The notes under the pieces are model-generated. The model worked only from the letters and a program-made list of their open reading frames with translations. It made no database searches and was not told the DNA's origin. A DNA stretch of 64,000 nucleotides, from the NCBI RefSeq assembly GCF_002777255.1, contig NZ_CP017634.1, positions 5,468,903 to 5,532,902 of the forward strand, read 5' to 3'. Numbering within the stretch: the stretch's first letter is position 1; every line of letters begins with the position of its first letter. The stretch comes from Candidatus Formimonas warabiya (GTDB lineage: Bacteria > Bacillota > Dehalobacteriia > Dehalobacteriales > Dehalobacteriaceae). The position numbers and the translations under genes are program-made. This document shows, one piece after another, positions 11,701 to 17,721 of this stretch.

Positions 11701-14700
11701 CCAATCTGAAAAAGGTGGTTTTCCCTTCAGGGATGACGGCACTTCCCAATGAATTCTTCTTATACAGTACCATTTCTTCACTAAAACTGCCTGAAGAATT
11801 TACATCAGTCGGGAGCAATGCGTTCTATAATGCAAAAGCCGGATACCTTAAAATCCCTGCCAAAGTTACCAGTATGGGAAATAATTGCTTGTATTCGGCA
11901 AACATAGCCATTCTCGATATGAGGGATACAGGCTTTGAAAGCTTGGATTCAACCTGGGGAAATCCCGCTTCAGCTTTTGTGTTATTTAAGGCGGTTAACG
12001 ACGCACAGCTCACGTCCGACAAAATCTCTGTTAATTTTGGGGGAAAGGTTAACTTAAGCCATGCAATACCTTCGGACAAACAGATTCTGTGGGCAGTGAG
12101 CAATCCCTCTCTGGGTTCCATAAACAACGGTGTGTTTACAGCAGCCTATACCAGCGGGACCGTATATATTGCCGTAAAATCAAGTGATGATACTTACAGC
12201 GGCGTCATTGAATTAGAAATCGTCGATTCTGCGGAAACCGTTGCCGGCATGATTGAAAGCATTCCTGAGATTGAAGCTATCACACTGGGGGACAAGGAGG
12301 ACATTCTAAAGGCCCGGGAGGCCTACGATTCCCTCGAGGACGACCAGAAAGAAGCCTTAGGCCAGGAACTCACCGCTAAGCTGATGACGGCCGTGGACAA
12401 AATCGCGGCACTGGAAGTAGACGCTTTCATAGAAGCTTTGCCGTCGGCCGGGGAAATTACTTTAAGTGATAAGGACAGCGTGGAGGCAGCCCGTGCTGCA
12501 TACGAAGCTCTTACCGATGGACAGAAGGCCCTTGTCACCGGTCTGCCAAGACTGGCTGCTGCGGAAGAGAAGCTAAGGGAATTGACAGAAGGGCAGCCGG
12601 CAACCGATATAGAAAAGGTCAGGGCAGCCATCTCCGGGGTGGAAGGATACCTGGATACCAGCGGCTATCTGTCGGACTGGGTGATTGTAGGGTACGGAAA
12701 CTCGGGAGTAAACATTCCGGCAAATTATCTTTCAAGCCTTGCGGACGATATCGCCGCATATTTTGAGAACAGCGTCAATACCTCGTCGGAAAGGGTTACC
12801 GACCATGAGCGGAGAAGCATCGCCCTGGCGGCGGCGGGAAAAGATCCTACCAACATCGGCGGGCACAATTTAATTGAGAGAATATATAACTTCTATGTAC
12901 CGGCCAAAAACAGGGATATCACCTTCCAGGGGCTGAACGGCGTCATCTTCGGCCTCATCGCCCTGGACGCCGGAGAATTCCCGGTACCGGAGGACGCGCG
13001 CTACAGCAGGGACTGGCTGATTTCCTACCTGCTGAATAATCAGAACGAAGACGGAGGCTGGGACCTTGCCGCCACAGGCACCAGTGACGTGGATATCACA
13101 GGCATGACCCTGCAGGCCCTGGCGCCCTATTACACCAGAGCAGAGGTGAAGACGTCGGTGGATCGGGCTGTGAACTGGCTCTCCACAGTACAGCGTCCTG
13201 ACGGCGGCTTTGCATCTACCGAAACGGTGAACAGCGAAGCCATTTCCCAGGCTGTGATCGCTCTCTGCGCCAATGGAATTTCCCCGGCCTCGGAGGCCTT
13301 CACCAAAAACGGCAAAAATCTTCTGGACGCGCTGCTTACTTTCCGGCAGGACGACGGTTCCTTCGGCCACATCCTGACGGATGAGGGCGACAATATGGCC
13401 ACCGAACAGGCCTACCTGGCCCTGCTTGCCTATGACCGGTTTGTGCAGGCAGGAGAAGTGTCCAACGGGGGCAAGACCTCCATATACTATTTCGGCCCTG
13501 TGCAGGGCGACGATACGACAGCCCCGGTGATCACCACCGACCTGACGGACAGGACTGTCACCGCGTCGAAGCTCGCTTTTACGGCCAGTGCCAGCGATGC
13601 GGTAGACGGGATCCTTGTGCCGGTTGTGAAAGTGGGGAGCAAAACGATAAGCGGGACCAACGGCGCCTTTAAAGCGGAGCTGAGTGAGGGGGCCAATACC
13701 ATCACCGTCACCGCAACGGATTATTCAGGCAACAAAGCCGAAAAGAGCTTCACTGTCACGTATACCCCCAACAGCCAGGAGCTGCCGGCCGGAGACCAGC
13801 AGCCAACAATTGAAATCCCGAAAGAAAACGGAGACTATAAGATCCCCATCACCGCAGGGGATAACGACAAAGAGATTACTATTCAAATCCCCGGCAATAA
13901 AGAGTCAAAAGTGCTTGTGGAGCTGCCCTCCAACACCGCGCTGCCCCAAATTGAGGCGGTCAAGGGCAATGTATCTGCCCTGATTCCCAAAGGTGCGCAG
14001 GTGGTAAGCGGAGATGCCTCCGCACTTGAATTGATTACTTCGGGAGATACGACCGATCCCGAATTAGCGGCAAAAGTAGAGCAAGCCCTGCCTGCGGGGA
14101 AAAATCTGGATGAAATCGCCCTGGTGTTCTCCATGGGAGGGAGCCAGAGCGTCCAATTCAGCGAGTTCGTAACGCTGACCTTCACAGGCATGAGCGGAAA
14201 GGATGCCGCATATATCCAGGACGGCAATCTCCACCTCATCCAAAAATATGCCGGCGATTCAGAGGGCTTAAGCAGCGGCAAAAATGAGTATGCTTATGAC
14301 AGCGGGAATGATTTGATCGTAAAGACAAAGCATTTTACTGATTTCATCGCCTATACGTCGGATACGGAGACAAGTACTCCCGGCGGCGGAGGAGGTTCCG
14401 GCGGTAAAGAATATGTGACCCCCTCTGTCGACAAGCTCACCATCGAGGTAGAAGCAACCCGGGACGCAAACGGTAAGGCAACCGCCACTGTAACAGGAGC
14501 TGCCTTAAGCGACCTGCTCAAAAAAGCACAGGAAGAGGCAGGAAGCGGCAGCGCCCTGGCTACCCTGACGGTCAAAGGCCTCGACGGGGCTAAAGTGCTG
14601 GATGTGGTCCTGCCTAAGGAAGCTGTCAGTGCCCTTGTTAAGGCAAAAAACATCACACTGAAAATATCCTCGGGACTTTCCGAACTTACCTTTGACCAAA

Positions 14701-15614
14701 TTGCGGCAGCTACAGTGGCCAATGCAGCCACCTCAGCAAGCGCGGAAATCACCATTACGGTTGCGGCAGTCCCTGTTGACACCTTATCTGATGAGGCAAA
14801 GGCGGCCGTAGGAAACAGGCCGGTCTATGATTTCAGTGTAAGTGTCGGCAATACCGCCGTTTCCACTTTCGGCGGAGGCAGTGTCCGGGTAGGGATCCCC
14901 TATACGCCTGCAGCCAATGAAGACAAAAACGCGATTGTTATCTACCGCATCAATGACAAGGGTGAACTTGAGGTAGTGAAAAACGGGCGCTATGACGCAG
15001 AAACAGGGCTTGTATCCTTCTCTGCCAAGCATTTCAGCCGGTATGCCGTGGGCTGCAATCAAAAGAGCTTTACGGACACCACCGGAAAGTGGATGCAGCA
15101 GGCCGTGGAATACATGGCGGCAAGGGGTATCATCGAAGGTGTGGACAAAAACAAATTTGCCCCGGACCAAAAAACGACCCGGGCCCAGTTTGTAGCCCTC
15201 CTGATGCGTGCGTTGGAACCGGCCGCCGACACCTCGAAGGTAAAACAGTTCAGCGATGCGGCAGCCGGAAAGTACTATGCCGATCCAGTGCTGCAGGCAA
15301 GAGCCCTGGGGCTTGTGGACGGAGCGGGGGACAACCGCTTCAATCCCGACGAGACCATCACGAGGGAGCAGATGTTCACCATCACCTATCGCGCTCTTGA
15401 AAAACTGGGACTCCTGGATGGATACGAAAAAATGGACAATAAGCCGAGCTTTAGCGACAAAGCGGCGATTGCCGGTTATGCTGCAGAGGCGGTAGATGCA
15501 CTGGCAAGCTACGGTTTGGTTACTGGCTCGGATGGGAAGCTCAACCCCGAAGGCCTTACCAGCCGCGCCGAGTGCGCCCAATTCCTCTACAATGTCCTGA
15601 CAGGTATGAAATAG
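5706..15614 (+). CDS. Giant SLH-anchored protein with CARDB, DUF4430, BspA-type LRR and alpha-toroid domains
   Basis: 3302 residues; ATG 5706 follows AAGGAAGG. Approximate order: signal peptide 1-38; CARDB 45-148; DUF4430 161-298 (SGWMVNLNDWF near 255); cadherin-like beta sandwich 303-388; two helical ITLxDK...QKALVTN repeats 392-520; an unnamed module 524-985 shared with the 29053 protein; BspA/LRR_5 repeats 1071-1311 and 1591-2088 (SIGxxAFxxC pattern) separated by a second cadherin-like domain 1417-1508; more helical repeats 2175-2297; alpha/alpha-toroid 2299-2595 with DVDITGMTLQAL near 2462; Ig-like and beta-rich regions 2600-3110; three SLH repeats 3120-3302. The toroid and DUF4430 pair is the domain set of intrinsic factor, so a corrinoid-capture role is proposed, while LRR and CARDB domains suggest adhesion. 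It starts 69 nt after the ECF fusion gene and has a strong terminator. Confidence 0.88.
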   Translation: MKNMHQKKFNRPLSILLVLVMLLSLFVNSAMVVSVDAVTSALSITGITVPDSVEKGEKITVTASVYNQGEDSSGQLQLKLYAAPYAETDPAFAEVDATEAASLAAKETKEFEMNWTPEEAGSYLVKAEAIGGESAVSSEIARVEVKAAPEPVLMPIQTQELGTVKVRVADEVQRLSSEMPNLGADYRQPFGEILPFTEVPITEGMTIREALEVALATKEIRVIGEEDYVEGIGPVTSEAVGRTVTSLSEFDSGNQSGWMVNLNDWFIDKGAHQFTVKDGDVVEWLYTCNLGADLGATGNDKTLKSISVSHGILSPVFSSASKEYTLTLSGEGKVIVALTAANRSNKVTIESGGESYRRTDEIAVTDGQVISIYCAGNTYTITVKVQESDQSVADTVIAMISALPATESITLADKDEIQSVRTNYEMLTDAQKALVTNYSVLQAAEAKIAQMEADNKAAADHVAGLIAAIPALDMLTLNDQTQVEAARTAYASLTDDQKALVTNLSVLAAAEIRITELLNPDDTVAKNYSNDFLLSVTAINIKEGGSREINVFDTPRVGGDDLNYSRNDLRFDILSGSGVASVEKVNDAGLESTAKYYVKGLAPGKALIKVSYTGYAGQDTVIAVYVRGRDEDEPDFTTGLDNLTKYDTIYFTGKGLDYSFDAGEGASAELDGKMYPAEDGEITVHLKDGYNAIFVTEAGETKAYNVRAKKVSYVLENLTRKGSSNYYVGDTIKITFTGLVTPAPKVSRIYNPADTHFTYMSSMPRQSYLMGERTQYGLPTSSMEVLLTGTGEQKLSGGYIAENWFGGSLYAELPDSDPVPGAGGGGNAAQNEKAFSYLPDIAFTVKANSSYTPELFEPEIKNTLEIWPGDTVKIEIPGLDTETIAEEHQPGQSWVVDLLDSYTVFSTDIPGVNFVKSENVTKLEDLEKLKNLEFQVPESTTPGTYVLKGGYVWVKYGPTWWTREMTYFQSRIQDIAIEVKTPDPDSSHGGVDIQSQKLYERLKTVLEKPEGYSKKITEDELGSITGELDLSGTEMTNGDMAILKFLKKVSSLNLANNTAITSVSVVKETFDWTTLKTINFSGCTGITSIGSAAFSGCSNLSGITLPVSVKSIGDEAFKQCTGLTAFELPEGLESIGNAAFYYCLGLKEITLSSTVKTIGTQCFYNDYALKTVHLSQVLESIPAECFRNCSVLEGITIPDSVKSIGTNAFYNCAALSTVSFADGLESIGEGAFYNCPLIKEAVLPESVVSIGKNAFYSCKSLKKVQLSSKITAIPETCFAYCSSMDYLVVPKDVSAIGNYAFTGCTALVLLDMRGTAFTAPNSLWGIPATTAVLMGTDAQLSYSGSIHVAEAPVAMSHIIPAGKTLKWGTLNPLIATVDNGQVTGVETGKTLVYVTTGDYSFGGACEVTVTDEGSATLSALSLSGITLNQTFSPVKYNYTADITGENRSTQVTLSATNGALKLKVNDTEVQNNTPSADIPLHVGSNIITIQVTDETQGITKTYKITMTMPVLYVGADYLVIGNPGLQAKAAAAAGKDSAYTGRLTFSELSAVKNAELSGAGMTDADMGLMKYFTGAESINLSDNPALTSAVAKSSYFDWTIAKSLDFTGCSGITSIAASAFANCTNLKGIKLPAAAASIGKSAFSGCTGMQEVLIPEGVKTIGDTAFMNCGRLTSVAFPSTVTSLGNQVFSGCAGLKNADFSKIGSTKFGTEFLIGCSGFTNTNQIKFSATIAELPNGFFKDCKGITQASLPANITKLGQYTFRGCSSLIEADISHATALDTGTFYECTALQDMTKITWSANVSVLPTYCFRNCTGLTKVVLPSTITEIKDFAFSGCAGITEADLTHIIKLGNTVLENCTGITDMKSVKLNASITTLPNGLFKGTSISKIELPEQITALGANAFYSCTKLKVVDLKNITDLGTYTLRNCTGITDMDDVMLNDSITALPAGFFQGCTGIAEIKLPDRIKSLGDYSLAYMNVEKVDLSKMESVGKGLLEYCPNLKKVVFPSGMTALPNEFFLYSTISSLKLPEEFTSVGSNAFYNAKAGYLKIPAKVTSMGNNCLYSANIAILDMRDTGFESLDSTWGNPASAFVLFKAVNDAQLTSDKISVNFGGKVNLSHAIPSDKQILWAVSNPSLGSINNGVFTAAYTSGTVYIAVKSSDDTYSGVIELEIVDSAETVAGMIESIPEIEAITLGDKEDILKAREAYDSLEDDQKEALGQELTAKLMTAVDKIAALEVDAFIEALPSAGEITLSDKDSVEAARAAYEALTDGQKALVTGLPRLAAAEEKLRELTEGQPATDIEKVRAAISGVEGYLDTSGYLSDWVIVGYGNSGVNIPANYLSSLADDIAAYFENSVNTSSERVTDHERRSIALAAAGKDPTNIGGHNLIERIYNFYVPAKNRDITFQGLNGVIFGLIALDAGEFPVPEDARYSRDWLISYLLNNQNEDGGWDLAATGTSDVDITGMTLQALAPYYTRAEVKTSVDRAVNWLSTVQRPDGGFASTETVNSEAISQAVIALCANGISPASEAFTKNGKNLLDALLTFRQDDGSFGHILTDEGDNMATEQAYLALLAYDRFVQAGEVSNGGKTSIYYFGPVQGDDTTAPVITTDLTDRTVTASKLAFTASASDAVDGILVPVVKVGSKTISGTNGAFKAELSEGANTITVTATDYSGNKAEKSFTVTYTPNSQELPAGDQQPTIEIPKENGDYKIPITAGDNDKEITIQIPGNKESKVLVELPSNTALPQIEAVKGNVSALIPKGAQVVSGDASALELITSGDTTDPELAAKVEQALPAGKNLDEIALVFSMGGSQSVQFSEFVTLTFTGMSGKDAAYIQDGNLHLIQKYAGDSEGLSSGKNEYAYDSGNDLIVKTKHFTDFIAYTSDTETSTPGGGGGSGGKEYVTPSVDKLTIEVEATRDANGKATATVTGAALSDLLKKAQEEAGSGSALATLTVKGLDGAKVLDVVLPKEAVSALVKAKNITLKISSGLSELTFDQIAAATVANAATSASAEITITVAAVPVDTLSDEAKAAVGNRPVYDFSVSVGNTAVSTFGGGSVRVGIPYTPAANEDKNAIVIYRINDKGELEVVKNGRYDAETGLVSFSAKHFSRYAVGCNQKSFTDTTGKWMQQAVEYMAARGIIEGVDKNKFAPDQKTTRAQFVALLMRALEPAADTSKVKQFSDAAAGKYYADPVLQARALGLVDGAGDNRFNPDETITREQMFTITYRALEKLGLLDGYEKMDNKPSFSDKAAIAGYAAEAVDALASYGLVTGSDGKLNPEGLTSRAECAQFLYNVLTGMK

Positions 15615-15639
15615 AAAGGCCCTTCTTGAGGATTGGCAT

Positions 15640-15700
15640 GGGCCCTCTTTTGCCGGGGAAATAAACCCCCGGCAAGAGGGGGCCTTCTTGCATATTTTTC
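15640..15700 (+). terminator. Strong intrinsic terminator after the 3302-residue gene
   Basis: A long GC-rich inverted repeat pairs GGCCCTCTTTTGCCGGGG with the region ending GGGGGCC near 15684, loop AAATAAA, followed by TTCTTG and a T-rich tail. It ends the transcript of the first ECF operon and giant gene. Confidence 0.8.
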
Positions 15701-15870
15701 TGCAAATGTCGTCTGGAGCACTCAGCAAGGGAACCGGGCGGCCTGAAAGGATATTGCATGGGTGAAGAAAAAGGATAAAAAGAACCAGAACTCAATTCCT
15801 GCAAGAACAAAAGGGGCGGATTTTGTCAGAATTGAGGGGAATTTGTCTGAAAAATCTGGTAGTAATCGTA

Positions 15871-15899
15871 TTGATTTTTCATTTATTATCAAGTAAAAT
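15871..15899 (+). promoter_or_regulatory. Sigma-A-like promoter of cassette 1
   Basis: TTGATT (15871-15876), 17 nt spacer, TAAAAT (15894-15899). The same arrangement and distance (about 95-100 nt) to the downstream RNA element recur at 28362 and 40051. Between 15701 and 16000 the sequence is otherwise AT-rich with short direct repeats (AATTGC iterations near 15965) and no credible gene. Confidence 0.6.
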
Positions 15900-16000
15900 G
15901 CAATTAACAACAATAAATGATAAATCACAATAAGTGATACCGTACAAGTAAATAGTAACAAGCAATTGCAATTGCAATTAAGAAAAAAACGATGTTTGTT

Positions 16001-16056
16001 TGCTGACCGGAAAACCGGGGCACTTTCTCAAAAAAGAGGGTGTCCCTTTTATTTTT
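16001..16056 (+). ncRNA. Element E, copy 1: small hairpin plus terminator RNA in the leader
   Basis: GCTGACCGGAAAACCGG forms a CCGG-AAAA-CCGG hairpin whose 3' arm overlaps the start of an 11-bp terminator stem (GGGGCAC from 16017, GTGTCCC to 16046) followed by TTTTATTTTT. Nearly the same sequence occurs at 28488 and 40173, and a diverged one at 52984. It lies after the promoter and before the cobalamin riboswitch, so it could be an attenuator acting in series. No family is assigned. Confidence 0.6.
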
Positions 16057-16103
16057 CTCAGGGAAAGTGTAAAATGATGTTCTTCTAAAATTAAAAATAC
16101 TTT

Positions 16104-16262
16104 GTAAAGGTGTCTGAGTTTCGGCTCAGCAAGGGGAACCGGGTGTGAATCCCGGGCGGTCCGGCCACTGTAAGCGGGGAGGCTTTTTCCAAGGTCCCAC
16201 TGGAGCAAGATCCGGGGAAGGGGGAAAAAAGATGATCCGCAAGTCAGGAGACCTGCCTTTGC
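16104..16262 (+). promoter_or_regulatory. Cobalamin riboswitch 1
   Basis: Carries the conserved core GCCACTGTAAGCGGGGA and the B12 box AAGTCAGGAGACCTGCC; GTAAAGG (16104) pairs with CCTTTGC at the 3' end as P1. It is followed by a terminator at 16333, indicating transcriptional control: corrinoid binding is expected to lower expression of the downstream DUF2292-like gene and the secreted proteins. Confidence 0.95.
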
Positions 16263-16332
16263 AGTGTGGTTCAAACCTTCCGAGGAAAGGTGGTGGACTG
16301 GGAAAGGGTTATTCATGTCAGACCTTTTACCT

Positions 16333-16366
16333 GCCCGGCTTTCGGAAGCCGGGCTTTTTATTTTTG
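16333..16366 (+). terminator. Expression-platform terminator of riboswitch 1
   Basis: GCCCGGCTT pairs with AAGCCGGGC around loop TCGG, followed by TTTTTATTTTT; 9-bp perfect stem directly before the DUF2292-like gene. Confidence 0.85.
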
Positions 16367-16388
16367 GAGAAGAAAGGGGGACCTGTTT

Positions 16389-16541
16389 TTGACACAAAAG
16401 GATCATCCCATGGTAGTGACGGAAAAAGAACGCAGATTAATTGAACTGCTGCGGAGCACCGGATTCGGAGAGGTGCACGTTACCGTCCAGAACGGGCAGC
16501 CCGTTCTGGTGGAGGAGGTGCATAAGTCCATCAAATTGTAG
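16389..16541 (+). CDS. DUF2292-like (YezD family) small protein, copy 1
   Basis: 50 residues from TTG 16389 (AGGGGGA ribosome site about 8 nt upstream). The start is set by homology: all four copies in the window are exactly 50 codons plus stop and share TEKERRLIELLRSTGFGEV and the ending VEEVHKSIKL. The family is small, soluble and of unknown function; the pattern is a helix followed by a beta hairpin. It is the first gene after a cobalamin riboswitch and terminator and precedes secreted proteins. It could be an intracellular partner or regulator of the corrinoid system, but nothing in the sequence proves this. An upstream in-frame ATG at 16266 lies inside the riboswitch region and is not credible. 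Confidence 0.85.
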   Translation: MTQKDHPMVVTEKERRLIELLRSTGFGEVHVTVQNGQPVLVEEVHKSIKL

Positions 16542-16558
16542 AGCAAGAGGAGGACAAA

Positions 16559-16640
16559 CCTAGCTCATGATGCCTCCAAGAGGCGCTAGATCCCGGCGCT
16601 TACGCCGGAATTTAAGCATAGCCTGCCTCCGGGCAGGCGG
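16559..16640 (+). other. Cluster of three perfect hairpins between genes
   Basis: Hairpin 1: GCCTC-CAA-GAGGC (16572-16584), extended by flanking CTAGC/GCTAG. Hairpin 2: CCGGCG-CTTA-CGCCGG (16593-16608). Hairpin 3: GCCTGCC-TCCG-GGCAGGC (16621-16638). None is followed by a T tract, so they are not obvious terminators. They may be an RNA processing or stability element, or set the expression ratio between the small protein and the secreted one. Confidence 0.55.
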
Positions 16641-16699
16641 GGAAGGCTCCGGAGGGCCAAACCAAAATTTTTAAAAAAAACGAGAAGGAGTGAATTTTG

Positions 16700-17524
16700 A
16701 TGAAGAAAAAACTGTTGACCGTGCTTTTTACGGCAGCCCTGTTCTGCCTCAGCGCCACGGCGGCCTTGGCGGATGATCCGAGAGACTTTATCTACATTTA
16801 TCCGGACGAAAGCGCCAACTATAACTTTGTCTTCGATGTGAGCGATGGCTCGGTGGATACGCCAGAGATCCACCTGATCGGGATGCTTTCCGATTATACG
16901 GAAGATGAGCTGACGGCGGAAGAAGCAGCGCGCTTGACCTGGAGTGTTCCGGGCACCGATGCGGCCACATTGAGCGCCGCCTCAGGCAACGATGTGGTCA
17001 TCACCGTGACGGGCCGGGACGAAGACATTACCGTCACCGCCACCTATGACAATCCCACCACTGCAGATATCTCCGTACCCATCTTCCTGGTGGGGGAAGA
17101 TGAAGATGACACCGCCTCCACTGTGAGCAGCATCAACGTGACCGTCGACGGATATACGGTGCCGGATGTGAACCTCCCTAATTATACTATCCCCCTCTTT
17201 GATGTAGGTACGGTGACCGGGGATAATGATAACGACGTGCTGAATTACAATCCCAGCGTGATCCATGCCGCGTTGTATGCCCTGGAAGTGGCCAACGACA
17301 ACGATGCTTATGTCTGGGGAGATCCTAACTGGGACTGGGACTATGTGACCCCCGCCAATGTGACTCTGATTTCCGAGGGGGCCTATTTGTCCGCCGTGTA
17401 CAGTGACAACAGCACCAACGGCTACTGGATGTTTACCGTGAACAGCGCGGACCCGGGCCATGCCGCTTCCGCGCACCAGCTGCACGCCAATGACAGCATC
17501 GCCTGGACCTATTATCACTATTAA
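16700..17524 (+). CDS. Secreted protein with C-terminal DUF4430-like domain
   Basis: 274 residues from ATG 16700 (GAGAAGGAG upstream; a TTG three bases earlier is less likely). A classical signal peptide ends near residue 24 (TAALA-DDP). The middle (about 30-150) is beta-rich and acidic. Residues about 185-274 look like a short DUF4430 domain: VIHAALYALE helix, GYWMFTVN core strand and a terminal DSIAWTYYHY strand. It has no SLH, lipobox or sortase signal, so it is probably released or held by a partner. It lies in cassette 1 under cobalamin riboswitch 1. A free corrinoid-binding beta domain is a possible role; the DUF4430 match is weaker than in its neighbours. Confidence 0.75.
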   Translation: MKKKLLTVLFTAALFCLSATAALADDPRDFIYIYPDESANYNFVFDVSDGSVDTPEIHLIGMLSDYTEDELTAEEAARLTWSVPGTDAATLSAASGNDVVITVTGRDEDITVTATYDNPTTADISVPIFLVGEDEDDTASTVSSINVTVDGYTVPDVNLPNYTIPLFDVGTVTGDNDNDVLNYNPSVIHAALYALEVANDNDAYVWGDPNWDWDYVTPANVTLISEGAYLSAVYSDNSTNGYWMFTVNSADPGHAASAHQLHANDSIAWTYYHY

Positions 17525-17592
17525 CCCTTAGCAGAAGCTAGCCCGGGTAAAACCGGGAAAAGACCACGCCTTCCGGAAAAGCCTTCCCGGCA

Positions 17593-17627
17593 GGGGCAGG
17601 AAACTGCCCCTGCCCCTTATGTTTTTC
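17593..17627 (+). terminator. Probable terminator or attenuator between 16700 and 17722 genes
   Basis: GGGGCAG-GAAA-CTGCCCC hairpin (17593-17610), then a repeat TGCCCC and TTATGTTTTT. The T tract starts 11 nt after the stem, so termination may be partial, allowing some readthrough to the propeller genes. A second small hairpin (CCCGG/CCGGG) lies near 17543-17560. Confidence 0.5.
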
Positions 17628-17721
17628 CGGGAATATCAATTAATGGTATTATATCCTCATTTTACCTGCCGCTTTGGGGCAGGGGAAAATATGATCTGCG
17701 GAGGAGGAGAGGATAAGGAAG

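Noticed and set aside
15701..16000. CRISPR-like or mobile-element repeats in the AT-rich leaders
   Set aside because: The short AATTGC and ATAA iterations are irregular, and no spacer pattern, transposase or terminal inverted repeat was seen anywhere in the window.
16145..16444. Open frame across cobalamin riboswitch 1
   Set aside because: It covers the aptamer and terminator; structured RNA explains the sequence better and no ribosome site precedes it.
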